A stretch of 64,000 nucleotides of DNA from UMGS1883 sp045636425 (GCA_045636425.1 JAZTXM010000008.1:60055-124054); one strand, 5' to 3'. Positions 1 to 9,202 are shown, counted from the first letter of the stretch. Notes: a model not told the origin generated them from the letters alone. Program-made: numbers and translations.

Positions 1-754
1 GAAGACTTGTATCTACCTCGTATATGGTTGTGCCCTTGAAAGTGGGCAGTGGCGGTAACGTGACGGATTCTTCGGTAAGGTATATGCTTTCTGTCTGTGG
101 CTCAACAAAAGGTTCATAATCCGTTGCCTTATCCCCACTCTCGACCTGTAATGTACCTACATCAATCAGCCATTTACTACCATTGAGCCTAATTACAAGA
201 GAAGAAAACCCATCTTCGGCGGTGTAAGTGCCTTTAATTTTTTTACGCAATCCCACAGTATTACTATCAACATAAAAAAGCTTACTATTATTTGCGAGAA
301 TTCTCATTCCTGTCCCCCATACTCCTTCCTCAAGCAAGGTTACATACATAGAAAATGTATATATTCCGTTTGGAAGGGTATCAGGAAATGTTAATGTAAG
401 AGTACCTGCACTGGCTAAATAGGCTGAAGCTCCTTCATTGCCTTGTACGGTAATTAAATCTCCGTTTGTTTCATACAGAGAACAATTAGACCTTTTTATA
501 TCGACAATATCTTTATCAATAAAATTCTTTCCACGTGCAGTAATTTGCACTTCGATGGGTGCTTCTGGTACACTACTGCCCGTTATTTTAGCTTCGTACA
601 GAGTATCATTATAGCAATTTTCAAGCGTTACACTTCCTGTGCCCTGAAATTCACCAAGCTCATACCCTGCTATTTTTTTATTTCCCTTGTAAAGCTGTGC
701 AGGGCGGAAATCGCCCTTGCACAGTATTGATTTGTTTTCGCCTGTGTAAATCAT
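1..754 (-). CDS. Phage minor structural (tail) protein, C-terminus beyond window
   Basis: The reading frame is open from an ATG at 754 to the left edge, about 251 codons, so the C-terminus is missing. A GGCGGTGAT ribosome site precedes the ATG. The visible part starts MIYTGENKSILCKG. Near its end it has an ATDYEPF segment followed by a threonine-rich stretch, a pattern common in jelly-roll or carbohydrate-binding tail proteins of clostridial phages. It follows the collagen-like tail gene by 12 bp and is probably co-transcribed with it. The role (host surface binding or tail tip) is inferred from position and this motif; no catalytic motif was seen. Confidence 0.6.
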   Translation of the reverse strand, partial: MIYTGENKSILCKGDFRPAQLYKGNKKIAGYELGEFQGTGSVTLENCYNDTLYEAKITGSSVPEAPIEVQITARGKNFIDKDIVDIKRSNCSLYETNGDLITVQGNEGASAYLASAGTLTLTFPDTLPNGIYTFSMYVTLLEEGVWGTGMRILANNSKLFYVDSNTVGLRKKIKGTYTAEDGFSSLVIRLNGSKWLIDVGTLQVESGDKATDYEPFVEPQTESIYLTEESVTLPPLPTFKGTTIYEVDTSL

Positions 755-766
755 ATAATCACCGCC

Positions 767-2281
767 TTAATACACAAGATAATATGTGTTTTCATCCTTG
801 ACAGCCGCCTGAAATTCTTCCTCTGTCATTTCCACGATGCGGTGATTGTTTATTTTATTAGCGTTTAGTGCATTGTCTGCGGTAGTTGCATTGCCTGACT
901 GCACTGCATAGCTTGTACCCCATACTACCCAATTTTCACGCACCGAAGCATCGCCAAGACACTGCCATGTTTTTGTGATAGTCTGCTCTCCATCAATGTC
1001 TTCAATAAGCTCTGCCAAATCTCCACGCTGTGCCGTGAGGGATGTCAGCTCATCCTCGCTTGAAACGGCATATATTTCCTGTGTTGCGGTTGCAGGGATG
1101 CTTGATAACGGAAGCTTGCCGCCCGTTGCAAGGATAATATCTCCGCCGTTTACCATTTCAAGTAAATCCTCCATGGCACGGGAGGCTACTTCCTCGGATT
1201 CAGCGGCGTTTTCCTCTGATACAAGAGCATTTGCTGCAGAATTTATTGCCTCAGATGCCGCCTTGTTCACGGCTTCAATTTCGGGAATGGCACGAATGAG
1301 AAGCTCGTTCTTTTCAGCTTCGGTAAAATCCGAGTAGGTAAATTTATCACCTTTTACACATCCCACATTAAATGCGGTTTCTCCGTTTTGGTCGGTTTTA
1401 AGTATAAGCTCACCTTTTTCATTAAGCTCTACATCGGGGGCGTTGTCGGAGTCGGGGTAGCTCAGCCATAAGTCGCCGTTTTCATCAACACTGAAGCTGT
1501 AAAATCCGTTTGCAGGAACAACACTGCCATTTAGCCCTCGTTCGCCCCTTTCGCCTTGGTCACCTTTGTCGCCTTTATCACCCTTTTCGCCTTTTTCGCC
1601 CACCTCTCCGCGGATTCCTTGAGGGCCTTGATTTCCTTTACTTCCCCTATATCCGCGGGCGGCTATCATAAGCCAGAATTCTTCATTTTCAGGCGATACT
1701 CCTATGCAATTTTGTCTGCATACAAAGGAAGAGCCGTTAAAAGTAACTTTGTTACCTGCCTCATAATGAGTTTTTGAGTTATATTCCTCCCACAAAAGCA
1801 TCCTTTGCGAAAGTGATGATACTTCACCTTTCGTTTCTTCCATCAAGGCGTTTACCTTCGGCATAATTTCCTCAATTTCACTTTGAAGCTGCATTGCCTC
1901 GTTCTTTGTTACGGGAGGAATATTTGCTTCCCCCTCTGCATGGGAAACGAAAAGGCAGTCACGCACACTCATCATAACCTTGTCGGGTGAGGCTGTGTAA
2001 TATCCCTCCACGGTAAAGCTGCACCAGCCTGTCTTTGCGGTGGCTTCCTGTGGAATATATGATGAATATTCCGAAGTTTCGGATGCAATTTGCGGAGTCA
2101 GAATGACGGAGGTTTCATTTTCACCGAAGCTGTCACGCCATATAACTCTCTTTGCATATCCCTCCCAGCTTTTGTCAAATATAAATTTTAATTCGCGAGA
2201 ATTTGCACTTCCTGCCGCACCTGCGTTTTTCGTGGATTTGCGAATAAATTGTCCGTTGATATTTATTGTAATACTATTCAT
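767..2281 (-). CDS. Collagen-like phage tail/baseplate protein
   Basis: This 504-residue protein probably builds the receptor-binding end of the virion. Residues 1-110 resemble the N-terminal domain of baseplate upper proteins. Residues 164-208 have the W...Y..G..V...G..F.C...W pattern of small chitin/carbohydrate-binding modules. Residues 213-249 are an uninterrupted Gly-X-Y collagen-like run rich in GDKGDKG and GERGERG. The rest is Ala/Glu-rich, likely a trimeric stalk, ending EENTYYLVY. The start is supported by AGGAGAAGTGAAATG. It lies downstream of the nfnBA terminator, so how it is transcribed is unclear. Domain assignments rest on motif recognition. Confidence 0.75.
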   Translation of the reverse strand: MNSITININGQFIRKSTKNAGAAGSANSRELKFIFDKSWEGYAKRVIWRDSFGENETSVILTPQIASETSEYSSYIPQEATAKTGWCSFTVEGYYTASPDKVMMSVRDCLFVSHAEGEANIPPVTKNEAMQLQSEIEEIMPKVNALMEETKGEVSSLSQRMLLWEEYNSKTHYEAGNKVTFNGSSFVCRQNCIGVSPENEEFWLMIAARGYRGSKGNQGPQGIRGEVGEKGEKGDKGDKGDQGERGERGLNGSVVPANGFYSFSVDENGDLWLSYPDSDNAPDVELNEKGELILKTDQNGETAFNVGCVKGDKFTYSDFTEAEKNELLIRAIPEIEAVNKAASEAINSAANALVSEENAAESEEVASRAMEDLLEMVNGGDIILATGGKLPLSSIPATATQEIYAVSSEDELTSLTAQRGDLAELIEDIDGEQTITKTWQCLGDASVRENWVVWGTSYAVQSGNATTADNALNANKINNHRIVEMTEEEFQAAVKDENTYYLVY

Positions 2282-2298
2282 TTCACTTCTCCTTAACT

Positions 2299-2341
2299 AA
2301 AAAATCCCCCATAAAACCACTAAGTGGTTTCATGAGGGATT
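2299..2341 (-). terminator. Intrinsic terminator of nfnBA
   Basis: A near-perfect inverted repeat (AATCCC..CAT.AAACCAC / GTGGTTT.ATG..GGGATT) is followed, reading on the minus strand, by six T residues. It lies between the nfnB stop and the collagen-like tail gene. A weaker T-rich stretch on the other side could let it act in both directions. Confidence 0.8.
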
Positions 2342-2355
2342 CTTACTTTTTAATT

Positions 2356-3747
2356 TTAACTTTTGTTTTTGATGTATTCATCAATGGCTTTTGCCGCACT
2401 CTTTCCTGCACCCATGGCAAGAATTACGGTTGCCGCACCTGTTACGGCATCACCGCCGGCATATACACCCGTGCGGGATGTAAGTCCATCATCGCCGTTT
2501 GTCACAATGCAGCCATGACGATTGGTTTCAAGCCCGGGAGTAGTCTGTCTTATAAGGGGGTTAGGTGATGTTCCTATGGACATTATCACCGTATCAAGCT
2601 CTAACAGGAACTCGCTTCCTTCTTTAACCACAGGGCGTCTTCTTCCGCTGTCATCAGGCTCTCCAAGCTCCATTTCCACACATTTAATTCCGCGGACACA
2701 GCCTTTTTCATCGCCTATAATTTCGACAGGGTTTGTAAGGGTCTTAAAGACAATTCCTTCCTCCATGGCATGCTCAATTTCTTCCTTTCGTGCCGGAAGC
2801 TCCTCCATGCCTCTGCGGTAAACTATATAAACCTCATCGGCACCCAGACGCATTGCACTCCTTGCCGCATCCATGGCAACATTTCCGCCGCCGACTACGG
2901 CAACACGGTTGCTCTTTTTAATGGGAGTTTTTGAATCGGGCAAGTATGCCTTCATCAGATTCACTCGGGTAAGGTACTCGTTAGCACTATATACTCCGCA
3001 AAGTGCCTCTCCGGGAATATTCATAAATCTGGGAAGCCCTGCACCGCTTGCTATATATACCGCCTCAAAGCCATCCTCAAACAGTTCGTCAACAGTTATT
3101 ATCTTACCGATAACCATGTTGGTTTCGATTTTTACACCCATTTTCTCAAGCTTTGTTATTTCTTCCTTAACAATAGCCTTTGGAAGACGGAATTCAGGAA
3201 TACCATAGACCAGCACGCCGCCGGGGGTATGCAAAGCCTCAAAAACTGTAACAGAGTAACCAAGCTTTGCAAGGTCTCCTGCAGCAGTAAGTCCTGAGGG
3301 GCCTGCGCCCACAATTGCAACCCTGTGTCCGTTCAGCTCAGGTTTTTGGATTTCTTCTTCGAAATGCTCCCTGCAATAATCGGCTACGAATCTTTCAAGC
3401 CTGCCTATTGCGACGCTTTCGCCCTTTGTTCCCCTAACACAAGCACTCTCGCACTGGCTTTCCTGAGGGCATACTCTACCGCATACGGCAGGAAGTGCAC
3501 TGCTTTCTGAAATAACTTCATAAGCACCCTTGATATCCTCGTTTGCAAGCTTATCAATAAACTTCGGAATATCGATTGCCACGGGACATTTACTCTGGCA
3601 AGGCTTGGTTTTGCAATTAAGGCATCTTTTTGCCTCCTCTATTGCCATTTCGTAGGTATAGCCTGTTGCCACTTCGTCAAAGTTACGCTTCCTTATGCCC
3701 GGCTCCTGTGAGGGCATGGGGCATTTTTCAGGATTCATATTCGGCAT
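2356..3747 (-). CDS. nfnB: NfnB-type NADPH oxidoreductase / glutamate synthase small-chain homologue
   Basis: This 463-residue flavoprotein is the large subunit of the electron-bifurcating NADH-dependent ferredoxin:NADP+ oxidoreductase, formerly annotated GltA or sulfide dehydrogenase. The N-terminus carries two cysteine clusters (CLNCKTKPCQSKCP near 42-55; CGRVCPQESQCESAC near 89-103) that bind [4Fe4S] clusters. They are followed by the FAD Rossmann motif VAIVGAGPSGLTAAGDLA and an NAD(P) motif VAVVGGGNVAMDAARSA. It starts 1 nt after the nfnA stop (TAATATG), so the two are translated together. The pair stands between phage virion genes with its own promoter and terminator. A stand-alone glutamate synthase role is less likely because nfnA is adjacent. 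Confidence 0.9.
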   Translation of the reverse strand: MPNMNPEKCPMPSQEPGIRKRNFDEVATGYTYEMAIEEAKRCLNCKTKPCQSKCPVAIDIPKFIDKLANEDIKGAYEVISESSALPAVCGRVCPQESQCESACVRGTKGESVAIGRLERFVADYCREHFEEEIQKPELNGHRVAIVGAGPSGLTAAGDLAKLGYSVTVFEALHTPGGVLVYGIPEFRLPKAIVKEEITKLEKMGVKIETNMVIGKIITVDELFEDGFEAVYIASGAGLPRFMNIPGEALCGVYSANEYLTRVNLMKAYLPDSKTPIKKSNRVAVVGGGNVAMDAARSAMRLGADEVYIVYRRGMEELPARKEEIEHAMEEGIVFKTLTNPVEIIGDEKGCVRGIKCVEMELGEPDDSGRRRPVVKEGSEFLLELDTVIMSIGTSPNPLIRQTTPGLETNRHGCIVTNGDDGLTSRTGVYAGGDAVTGAATVILAMGAGKSAAKAIDEYIKNKS

Positions 3748-3748
3748 A

Positions 3749-4591
3749 TTACTCTACCTCCTTTTTAAAGAGGTTACAATGCTCTTCGCGGCGTATTGTT
3801 TCAAATTCTCTGTAAACACCGCTACGGCTTATAGCCTCATCAAAATCCACCAGATGGCCGTCAAAATCGGGGCCGTCCACGCAGGCAAATTTGGTTTCTC
3901 CGCCTACAGTAAGGCGGCATCCTCCGCACATGCCCGTTCCGTCCACCATTATGGGGTTCATGGAAACCGTAGTTTTAATGCCGTATTTTTTTGTGGTAAG
4001 AGAGACAAATTTCATCATCACAAGAGGTCCGATTGCAATAACCTCATCGTATTCGTTTCCATCGGCAACAAGCTTCTCAAGAGCCTCTGTAACAAGCCCC
4101 TTTTCACCGTAGCTTCCGTCATCGGTCATAATCCTAAGCACATCCGACACCTTGGAAAACTCGTCCTCTAAAATTATTAAATCCTTATTTCTAAAGCCCG
4201 TTACACTGTGTACCTCTGCTCCGTTTTCGTGAAGCTTCTTCGCTATGGGATATGCAATGGCACAACCCACACCGCCTCCGATAACTAAGACCTTTTTAAG
4301 CCCTTCAATGGCACTGGGCGTTCCCAGGGGACCTGCGAAGTCCAAGATATAATCGCCCGCTTCAAGGGTATTAAGCTCCATCGTAGCCTCTCCCACAATC
4401 TGAAAGATTATGGTAACAAGGCCCTTTTCTCTGTCGTAGTCGGCAATGGTAAGCGGAACACGCTCACTGTCTTCCTTTGCTCTGAAAATAATAAATTGTC
4501 CCGGCTGAGCTTTTTTGGCAATAAGCGGAGCCTCAACAACCATTTTTACAACTGTAGGATTAAGCACCTCTTTTTCTGCAATCCTGTACAT
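3749..4591 (-). CDS. nfnA: NfnA-type FAD/[2Fe-2S] subunit (dihydroorotate dehydrogenase electron-transfer family)
   Basis: This is the small subunit of the NfnAB bifurcating transhydrogenase. It has an N-terminal ferredoxin-reductase-like FAD domain with the R-x-x-x-S/T motif in ERVPLTIADYD, an NAD motif VLVIGGGVGCAIAYPIAKKL, and a C-terminal cysteine cluster DGTGMCGGCRLTVGGETKFAC for the iron-sulfur centre. The chosen ATG at 4591 (MYRIAEKEVLNPTVV) sits 9 nt from GAAAGG; an upstream in-frame ATG at 4600 abuts that site and fits the family worse. In anaerobes the pair couples ferredoxin and NADH to NADPH. Cytoplasmic. Confidence 0.9.
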   Translation of the reverse strand: MYRIAEKEVLNPTVVKMVVEAPLIAKKAQPGQFIIFRAKEDSERVPLTIADYDREKGLVTIIFQIVGEATMELNTLEAGDYILDFAGPLGTPSAIEGLKKVLVIGGGVGCAIAYPIAKKLHENGAEVHSVTGFRNKDLIILEDEFSKVSDVLRIMTDDGSYGEKGLVTEALEKLVADGNEYDEVIAIGPLVMMKFVSLTTKKYGIKTTVSMNPIMVDGTGMCGGCRLTVGGETKFACVDGPDFDGHLVDFDEAISRSGVYREFETIRREEHCNLFKKEVE

Positions 4592-4623
4592 AATTTTCAT
4601 CCTTTCGCCTATGTATAAGACTT

Positions 4624-4652
4624 ATTATAAACTTTTTTTATGTTTATGGCAA
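4624..4652 (-). promoter_or_regulatory. Sigma-A-type promoter of nfnAB
   Basis: On the minus strand TTGCCA, 17 bp, then TATAAT; the -10 is at 4624-4629 and the -35 at 4647-4652. It lies 33 bp upstream of nfnA, in the gap after the phage 354-residue gene, so nfnAB need not depend on phage transcription. Confidence 0.85.
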
Positions 4653-4686
4653 GTCTTTTTTTGCTTTTTCAGGCGATAATACAGAC

Positions 4687-5745
4687 TTATTTTCTGTACA
4701 ATTTATACTGCTGTGCCTTCTTGTAGTCGTAATCGCTGGTATGAAGTCCCTCGGGAAGTCCGAGGATTTCCGCACTTTCCTTATCAAGAATTCCGCTTTG
4801 CTTCCACTTTAAGAGCGCATTGTCAATTTTGTCCTGTTCCTCTTTTTGCCTATCTCCCTGACGGCTATCTTCAAGCTTTTGCATTTGAAGATCGTAATCT
4901 CTTTCATCACGAAGAATATCCCTCTCTTCCTCGCGCTGACGATATTCGTTTTCAAGGCTTTCGATATAGGCATCATACTGAAATTCACGCTCTGTATTAT
5001 ACTGCTTTAAGGAATCAAGATATTTTGAATACTCCTTATCCGAAAGTTCTCCCAGTATGCTCAGCTGCTTTTCCTTAATTCCAAGCTCCTCCAGATATTT
5101 GTCAAAAGCCTTACTGTAAAGCTCCGGGATTATATCGGTCATCTTTTTATTGTAATAATCAAGGCTTTGCGATGCCGCCGTAGCCGCATAGCTTGAAGCA
5201 ACACCACCGGTATTTGCGGAAAGCTCTCCCAAGAGGTCCTCCATGGCACGTTTTCCCTCACGCTTATACTGCTCCTGATAGTACTTATAAAGTTCATCCT
5301 CCTGAGGATTATATTTGAAATCCCTGATGTTTCTGATTTCTCTTATAAGATCACTTATGTCATCACTGTAGCTGTCTCTGTACTCAGGCATACGCTCCGC
5401 ATAAGAAAAGTCACTTCCTCTTATGTATCTTACGGCGGCATCATAAACATCGTCGTACGCATACTGACTGAGGCCCTGTGTACCGCTTGCCTTCTGAACT
5501 CTCTTTTTAAGAGTATCGGCAACATCACTCCTTGATGCACCGCTGGAAATCTGACTGCGTATTACATTTGAATAATCGGTTTTGTCAAGCCATCCGCTGT
5601 AATTATTTGTTTTGGAAACGCTAAGACCTTCGCCGTCAATCTTTTCATTTCGGCTTTGCTCATATTTGGCGGCACTTTCATAGTCGCCCTTTTTTACCGC
5701 TTCATTAATTTTTGCCTGATAGTCGGTATCTTTGTTATAGCTCAT
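4687..5745 (-). CDS. Phage virion protein, coiled-coil, possible internal/ejection protein
   Basis: A hydrophilic, mostly helical protein of about 352 residues. The central part has an alternating YKYYQEQYKREGKRAMEDLLG region and a TGGVASSYAATAASQSLDYY region. I recognise this kind of sequence from gut clostridial podovirus-like genomes, where its function is not established. The C-terminal third is Glu/Arg-rich coiled coil (EEERDILRDERDYDLQMQ). The ATG at 5745 is preferred because GGGGG lies 6 nt upstream; the ATG at 5751 abuts the ribosome site. It overlaps the preceding small gene. An internal virion or DNA-ejection role is inferred from position in a genome without a visible tape-measure gene. 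Confidence 0.6.
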   Translation of the reverse strand: MSYNKDTDYQAKINEAVKKGDYESAAKYEQSRNEKIDGEGLSVSKTNNYSGWLDKTDYSNVIRSQISSGASRSDVADTLKKRVQKASGTQGLSQYAYDDVYDAAVRYIRGSDFSYAERMPEYRDSYSDDISDLIREIRNIRDFKYNPQEDELYKYYQEQYKREGKRAMEDLLGELSANTGGVASSYAATAASQSLDYYNKKMTDIIPELYSKAFDKYLEELGIKEKQLSILGELSDKEYSKYLDSLKQYNTEREFQYDAYIESLENEYRQREEERDILRDERDYDLQMQKLEDSRQGDRQKEEQDKIDNALLKWKQSGILDKESAEILGLPEGLHTSDYDYKKAQQYKLYRK

Positions 5746-5920
5746 TTTCATCCCCCTTATAAATATTTGTTTTGCTTAAATCAATTTCAATAATGTTGGA
5801 GCTGTCAAGATGTGTTAATATATACTCCAGTAGCTGCTCATTTGAACGCAGATAATCCTCTATTATACGCACTGCTTCCTCTGCTGACTTTCCGTTTAAA
5901 TCCGCTAATTGCATAAACAT
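5735..5920 (-). CDS. Small phage protein of unknown function
   Basis: About 61 residues, starting MFMQLADLNGKSAEEAVRII. The ATG at 5920 lies 8 nt from AGGAGT, a better fit than the upstream GTG at 5929. It overlaps the following virion gene by about 11 bp, as expected for translational coupling. The sequence predicts two or three helices with no Cys or catalytic motif. I do not recognise the family. Confidence 0.55.
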   Translation of the reverse strand: MFMQLADLNGKSAEEAVRIIEDYLRSNEQLLEYILTHLDSSNIIEIDLSKTNIYKGDENEL

Positions 5921-5931
5921 AGCACTCACTC

Positions 5932-7713
5932 CTAATTAACTGAAAATTCTCTCGTTATCGATTCAAGAAGGCACTTTCCTTTTCCCGAAAGCCTTAGTTT
6001 TACGCTGTGACAGCTTTTTATAACGCAGGGTATATTCAAATACTTTTTTTCGTTTGCATAGCAGGTATTAACATCACTCCAGGGTCCGTTATCACAGCTA
6101 ATCTGAGTGTTTATGTATGCGTTTTCGAAAAGATGTACGCTTATATAGAGTCTTGTGTAATTTTTGGTTTTGTGATAATCCTCGTCAAAGGGGCAAAGAG
6201 TAATGCTCCACTGCGTATTATCATCTGTTTCCTCCAGAAGCTTTTCCACTCCGTGAGGGTGCAAACGATATAAATTTCCGCCATAGAAAGAATAACCTAT
6301 AACATCCCTCACTCCTGACTTGCTCCACAAGTTTCTCTCCATATCCCAGACAAATTCTTCTCTGCCACTCTCTGTGTCGGCGGTTATATAGAATCGTTTT
6401 CCGTCACTTCCCGAAACAGCGTTTTCCATTGTAATTCCCATCAGCTTTTGAGAAATGCATTGGGGTACTCCGCCGTAAAATGTGTAAATTCCGCCATTAC
6501 CCTTGTATATAATTCTGCCTCCGATACTTACAATGCTTTTTGAATCGGCAGCAAGGACTCCGCCTGCGTAGCTTTCGGTAAGCTGAAAATTTGACGGACG
6601 ATTTCCGTAAAGCTTAAAACAGCCGTTCTCCTTAAAGAACAAACAGCAGTTACCAAAAGGCATACAGGCTGTAAAATCCCCTGCAGAATTTGACATTACA
6701 CTGAAGCTGTCGGTGGATAAATTCTTGTATATGAAGAAGTTTGTCATATCCCCCAACGCCGAGGCATATATAGTATTTCCCTCACAGCCCCACAGTCTGT
6801 TTTCATAACTGCACACGCAGGAAAAATCGGGAATTTTACGCTTAATTGTAATCACAGCGGTTTCCTCTGATTCTGTAAAGGTTTCATCGGCGAACCGAAG
6901 AATGGATGCCGATGCACTAACAATTTGTGCCGTCTTGTTATTACTTGTATGTTTTTTACATCCCGATATTTCCACCACATCTCCGCTCTTTAGCTGTGAA
7001 AACAGATTTTTTATGCTGTTAGATACGGTTATGAGTTCATTATCTACCACACAGGTTTGGGTTTCCTCATCTTCACGGATGCTCACGACACGCCTGTACT
7101 GATTTTTTTCACACTTTTCCCTGAATATGACATCAGGGGTAAGCTCTTGTACTTTCTTCAGTTTAAAGCCCGAAAAGGTATATTCCGCATTTTGGCAGGT
7201 CACCGAGCCGTAGGTAAAAATCTCAGTATCCTTGGAAAATGAAAGCCTTTCCACCATAACGGTTTCCTCGTTGTAGACACTGGGAACACTAATAGAGCTT
7301 TTGGAAAAGGTTACCGTAACTCCCTCGTGGCTTTTGCACTCGCCCTGAAGATCACCCGTGCTTCCCGTTTTGGTATCGTAAAAAATCTTATCGGGAAAAA
7401 CCGCGATTTTGTCACCTAAAATTGCAAGGTTTTTTCTTCCGGGAGTGAGCGTGGCTACCTTTTTGCGGTCGTAGTACAGTACTCCGTCTGCGGCAATACA
7501 TTCCTTTTTTCCGAAAATCATAGCTGAGGGTGCATTGCACTCAAACACTGCCTCGCTTTTCTGTCTTTGGGTAATGGCAGGGAAGCTCAAATGAGAAATT
7601 CCGCTGCACTCGCAAAGTTCACCCTCGGAATAATCCTGAAGCATATTAATTCCGCCGAAGTATGTGGTGCTTTTTTTATACCTGCTGCCGCCCTTAATTA
7701 TTGGAAGATGCAT
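5932..7713 (-). CDS. Phage structural protein, probable tail/adaptor beta-propeller
   Basis: A 593-residue, beta-rich protein with strong ribosome site AAGGAGGGG. It opens MHLPIIKGGSRYKKSTTYFGG. From about residue 290 it has propeller-like strands (FSCVCSYENRLWGCEGNTIYASALGD; KNGGIYTFYGG; VWDMERNLWSKSGVRDV), the pattern of short-tail hub or tail-tube proteins in podoviruses. It lies between a small head-tail protein and the putative internal protein. A tail hub or packaged-DNA-stabilising role is inferred from order and fold pattern. No signal peptide was seen. Confidence 0.6.
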   Translation of the reverse strand: MHLPIIKGGSRYKKSTTYFGGINMLQDYSEGELCECSGISHLSFPAITQRQKSEAVFECNAPSAMIFGKKECIAADGVLYYDRKKVATLTPGRKNLAILGDKIAVFPDKIFYDTKTGSTGDLQGECKSHEGVTVTFSKSSISVPSVYNEETVMVERLSFSKDTEIFTYGSVTCQNAEYTFSGFKLKKVQELTPDVIFREKCEKNQYRRVVSIREDEETQTCVVDNELITVSNSIKNLFSQLKSGDVVEISGCKKHTSNNKTAQIVSASASILRFADETFTESEETAVITIKRKIPDFSCVCSYENRLWGCEGNTIYASALGDMTNFFIYKNLSTDSFSVMSNSAGDFTACMPFGNCCLFFKENGCFKLYGNRPSNFQLTESYAGGVLAADSKSIVSIGGRIIYKGNGGIYTFYGGVPQCISQKLMGITMENAVSGSDGKRFYITADTESGREEFVWDMERNLWSKSGVRDVIGYSFYGGNLYRLHPHGVEKLLEETDDNTQWSITLCPFDEDYHKTKNYTRLYISVHLFENAYINTQISCDNGPWSDVNTCYANEKKYLNIPCVIKSCHSVKLRLSGKGKCLLESITREFSVN

Positions 7714-7725
7714 ACCTACCCCTCC

Positions 7726-8079
7726 TTAACATATAAAATTCTGCCTGGGTGGGAGATTGTTTCTCAGATAATTCTTCCGAAATTCCGAATATGCCTGCTC
7801 GAACAAAATTGCAGATGCACTGTAGTTTGCCATTTCTCCGCTGAAAAAGTCGCTCATGGCAATAAGGTACAGCTCATATATGTTGTCGTAAGGCTCTCCC
7901 ACCACAAGCTCTCTTTCACCGTCTTCGGGAAAAGAATATGGCTTAAATTCATTCTTCTGCATGGTTTCACGCATTATCTTTCCGTCAAGCTCGCTGAGCC
8001 AGCGGCACTTAATGGCATCGGGAATAGTGTCGGGGTGCAGCTTTGCGGTATGCTCTATTACAGAGTTAATTGTACGCAT
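7726..8079 (-). CDS. Small phage head-tail connector-like protein
   Basis: 117 residues, starting MRTINSVIEHTAKLHPDTIP at an ATG placed 8 nt from AAGGAGTG. The longer frame back to 8139 lies inside the upstream gene and lacks such a site. It overlaps the end of the collagen-like gene by 14 bp. The predicted fold is all-alpha (DAIKCRWLSELDGKIM; NIYELYLIAMSDFFSGEMANYSAS), typical of head-tail adaptors, and the location after capsid genes agrees. Assignment is by inference. Confidence 0.6.
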   Translation of the reverse strand: MRTINSVIEHTAKLHPDTIPDAIKCRWLSELDGKIMRETMQKNEFKPYSFPEDGERELVVGEPYDNIYELYLIAMSDFFSGEMANYSASAILFEQAYSEFRKNYLRNNLPPRQNFIC

Positions 8080-9187
8080 CACTCTTACACTCCTTCCATT
8101 TTCCGTCTGCAAAAACATATATTCCGCAGGTCGCATCATACAGCTTCACTGCGGGAGAAGAATTATACTGCGTATTTTCCACCACGGTATCATAAGGAAG
8201 CACTATTGCCGGTCTTAAAGGGTATTGTGCTGCTTTTCTGAGAGTGGTAAAATTCCCCACATCCGATACTCCGTAGGCATTATTGCTATCGGATACGCTT
8301 CTTGTAAAGTATACGCCTTTTGTTGAAGTTCCCTTTTTTGTGGCACATCTTAGGTCAGTCGAGGAGAAATACTCCATGGAATAAAGCTCTGTATAAGCGA
8401 GCGGAAAGCACCTGCGCATAAAGCCGTTTTCAATGTTTGTGAGAATGAGAAGCTTTCTTATTCTTTCGGAAAAAAGATTTATATACATTGTTTCAAGAAA
8501 TACATCTGTATCGCTCATAGCATATGACATACGGGTATTTGTGTCTAACTGAAGAACTATATCCGTAAGGTGCTTTCTAAGAAGTGTAACGCTGTTTTCC
8601 CCATGAAAGTTTTTTCCGATAATGATATATTCACACTCGGTTTCTCCCTCTGTTACAATAAACGAGGTCCCCACTGCACACTCACCAAGCTTTTTGCCGT
8701 TTTCCTCCTCTACTATAATGCAGATATCGCCGTTTGCTCCGCTTTCGGGAAGTGACGTGACAACAGACACATTACGCACACAAGGCGTTGTCAGGGAATT
8801 TTCCCCTGCATCAAGAGCACCTGAAAGCCTTCCGCCGTCTTTTTTCATACATGCATCTGCAAGGTTTCTTGCGTAAGCAAATATATCCTGATTTATTCCC
8901 TCAGAATCATATACTGCTGACTTCATGTCGCCGTCAGCGTCTTTTCCGTCATGACCGCGGGGAATGGAAAAATTGAGAACGGGATTTAACGAATCCTCCG
9001 CATTTAATTCCACATACGCTTCCTCAGATGAGGGAAGTGTCTTAGTTTCACCTATTGTGAAAACAGGAATCGGAGCATCGCTTCCTCTCTCGCCTCTTTC
9101 TCCTCTATCGCCCTTGTCACCCTTTGCACCTGTGTCTCCCTTGTCACCTTTATCGCCTTTTATTCTTCCAAGATTAAAGCTTGCCAT
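8066..9187 (-). CDS. Collagen-like phage virion fibre protein
   Basis: 373 residues, starting MASFNLGRIKGDKGDKG with a Gly-X-Y run over about residues 11-35. A second part (about 90-200) looks like a linker. The C-terminal part contains TKGVYFTRSVSDSNNAYGV and YPLRPAIVLP, which resembles the lectin-like DUF6273 type of domain; I give that name from memory. The ATG at 9187 follows GGGAGGTA. A short fibre or head decoration attached to the virion is the likely role. It is the second collagen-like protein of this prophage. Confidence 0.65.
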   Translation of the reverse strand: MASFNLGRIKGDKGDKGDTGAKGDKGDRGERGERGSDAPIPVFTIGETKTLPSSEEAYVELNAEDSLNPVLNFSIPRGHDGKDADGDMKSAVYDSEGINQDIFAYARNLADACMKKDGGRLSGALDAGENSLTTPCVRNVSVVTSLPESGANGDICIIVEEENGKKLGECAVGTSFIVTEGETECEYIIIGKNFHGENSVTLLRKHLTDIVLQLDTNTRMSYAMSDTDVFLETMYINLFSERIRKLLILTNIENGFMRRCFPLAYTELYSMEYFSSTDLRCATKKGTSTKGVYFTRSVSDSNNAYGVSDVGNFTTLRKAAQYPLRPAIVLPYDTVVENTQYNSSPAVKLYDATCGIYVFADGKWKECKSDAYN

Positions 9188-9202
9188 AGGCACTACCTCC
9201 CT

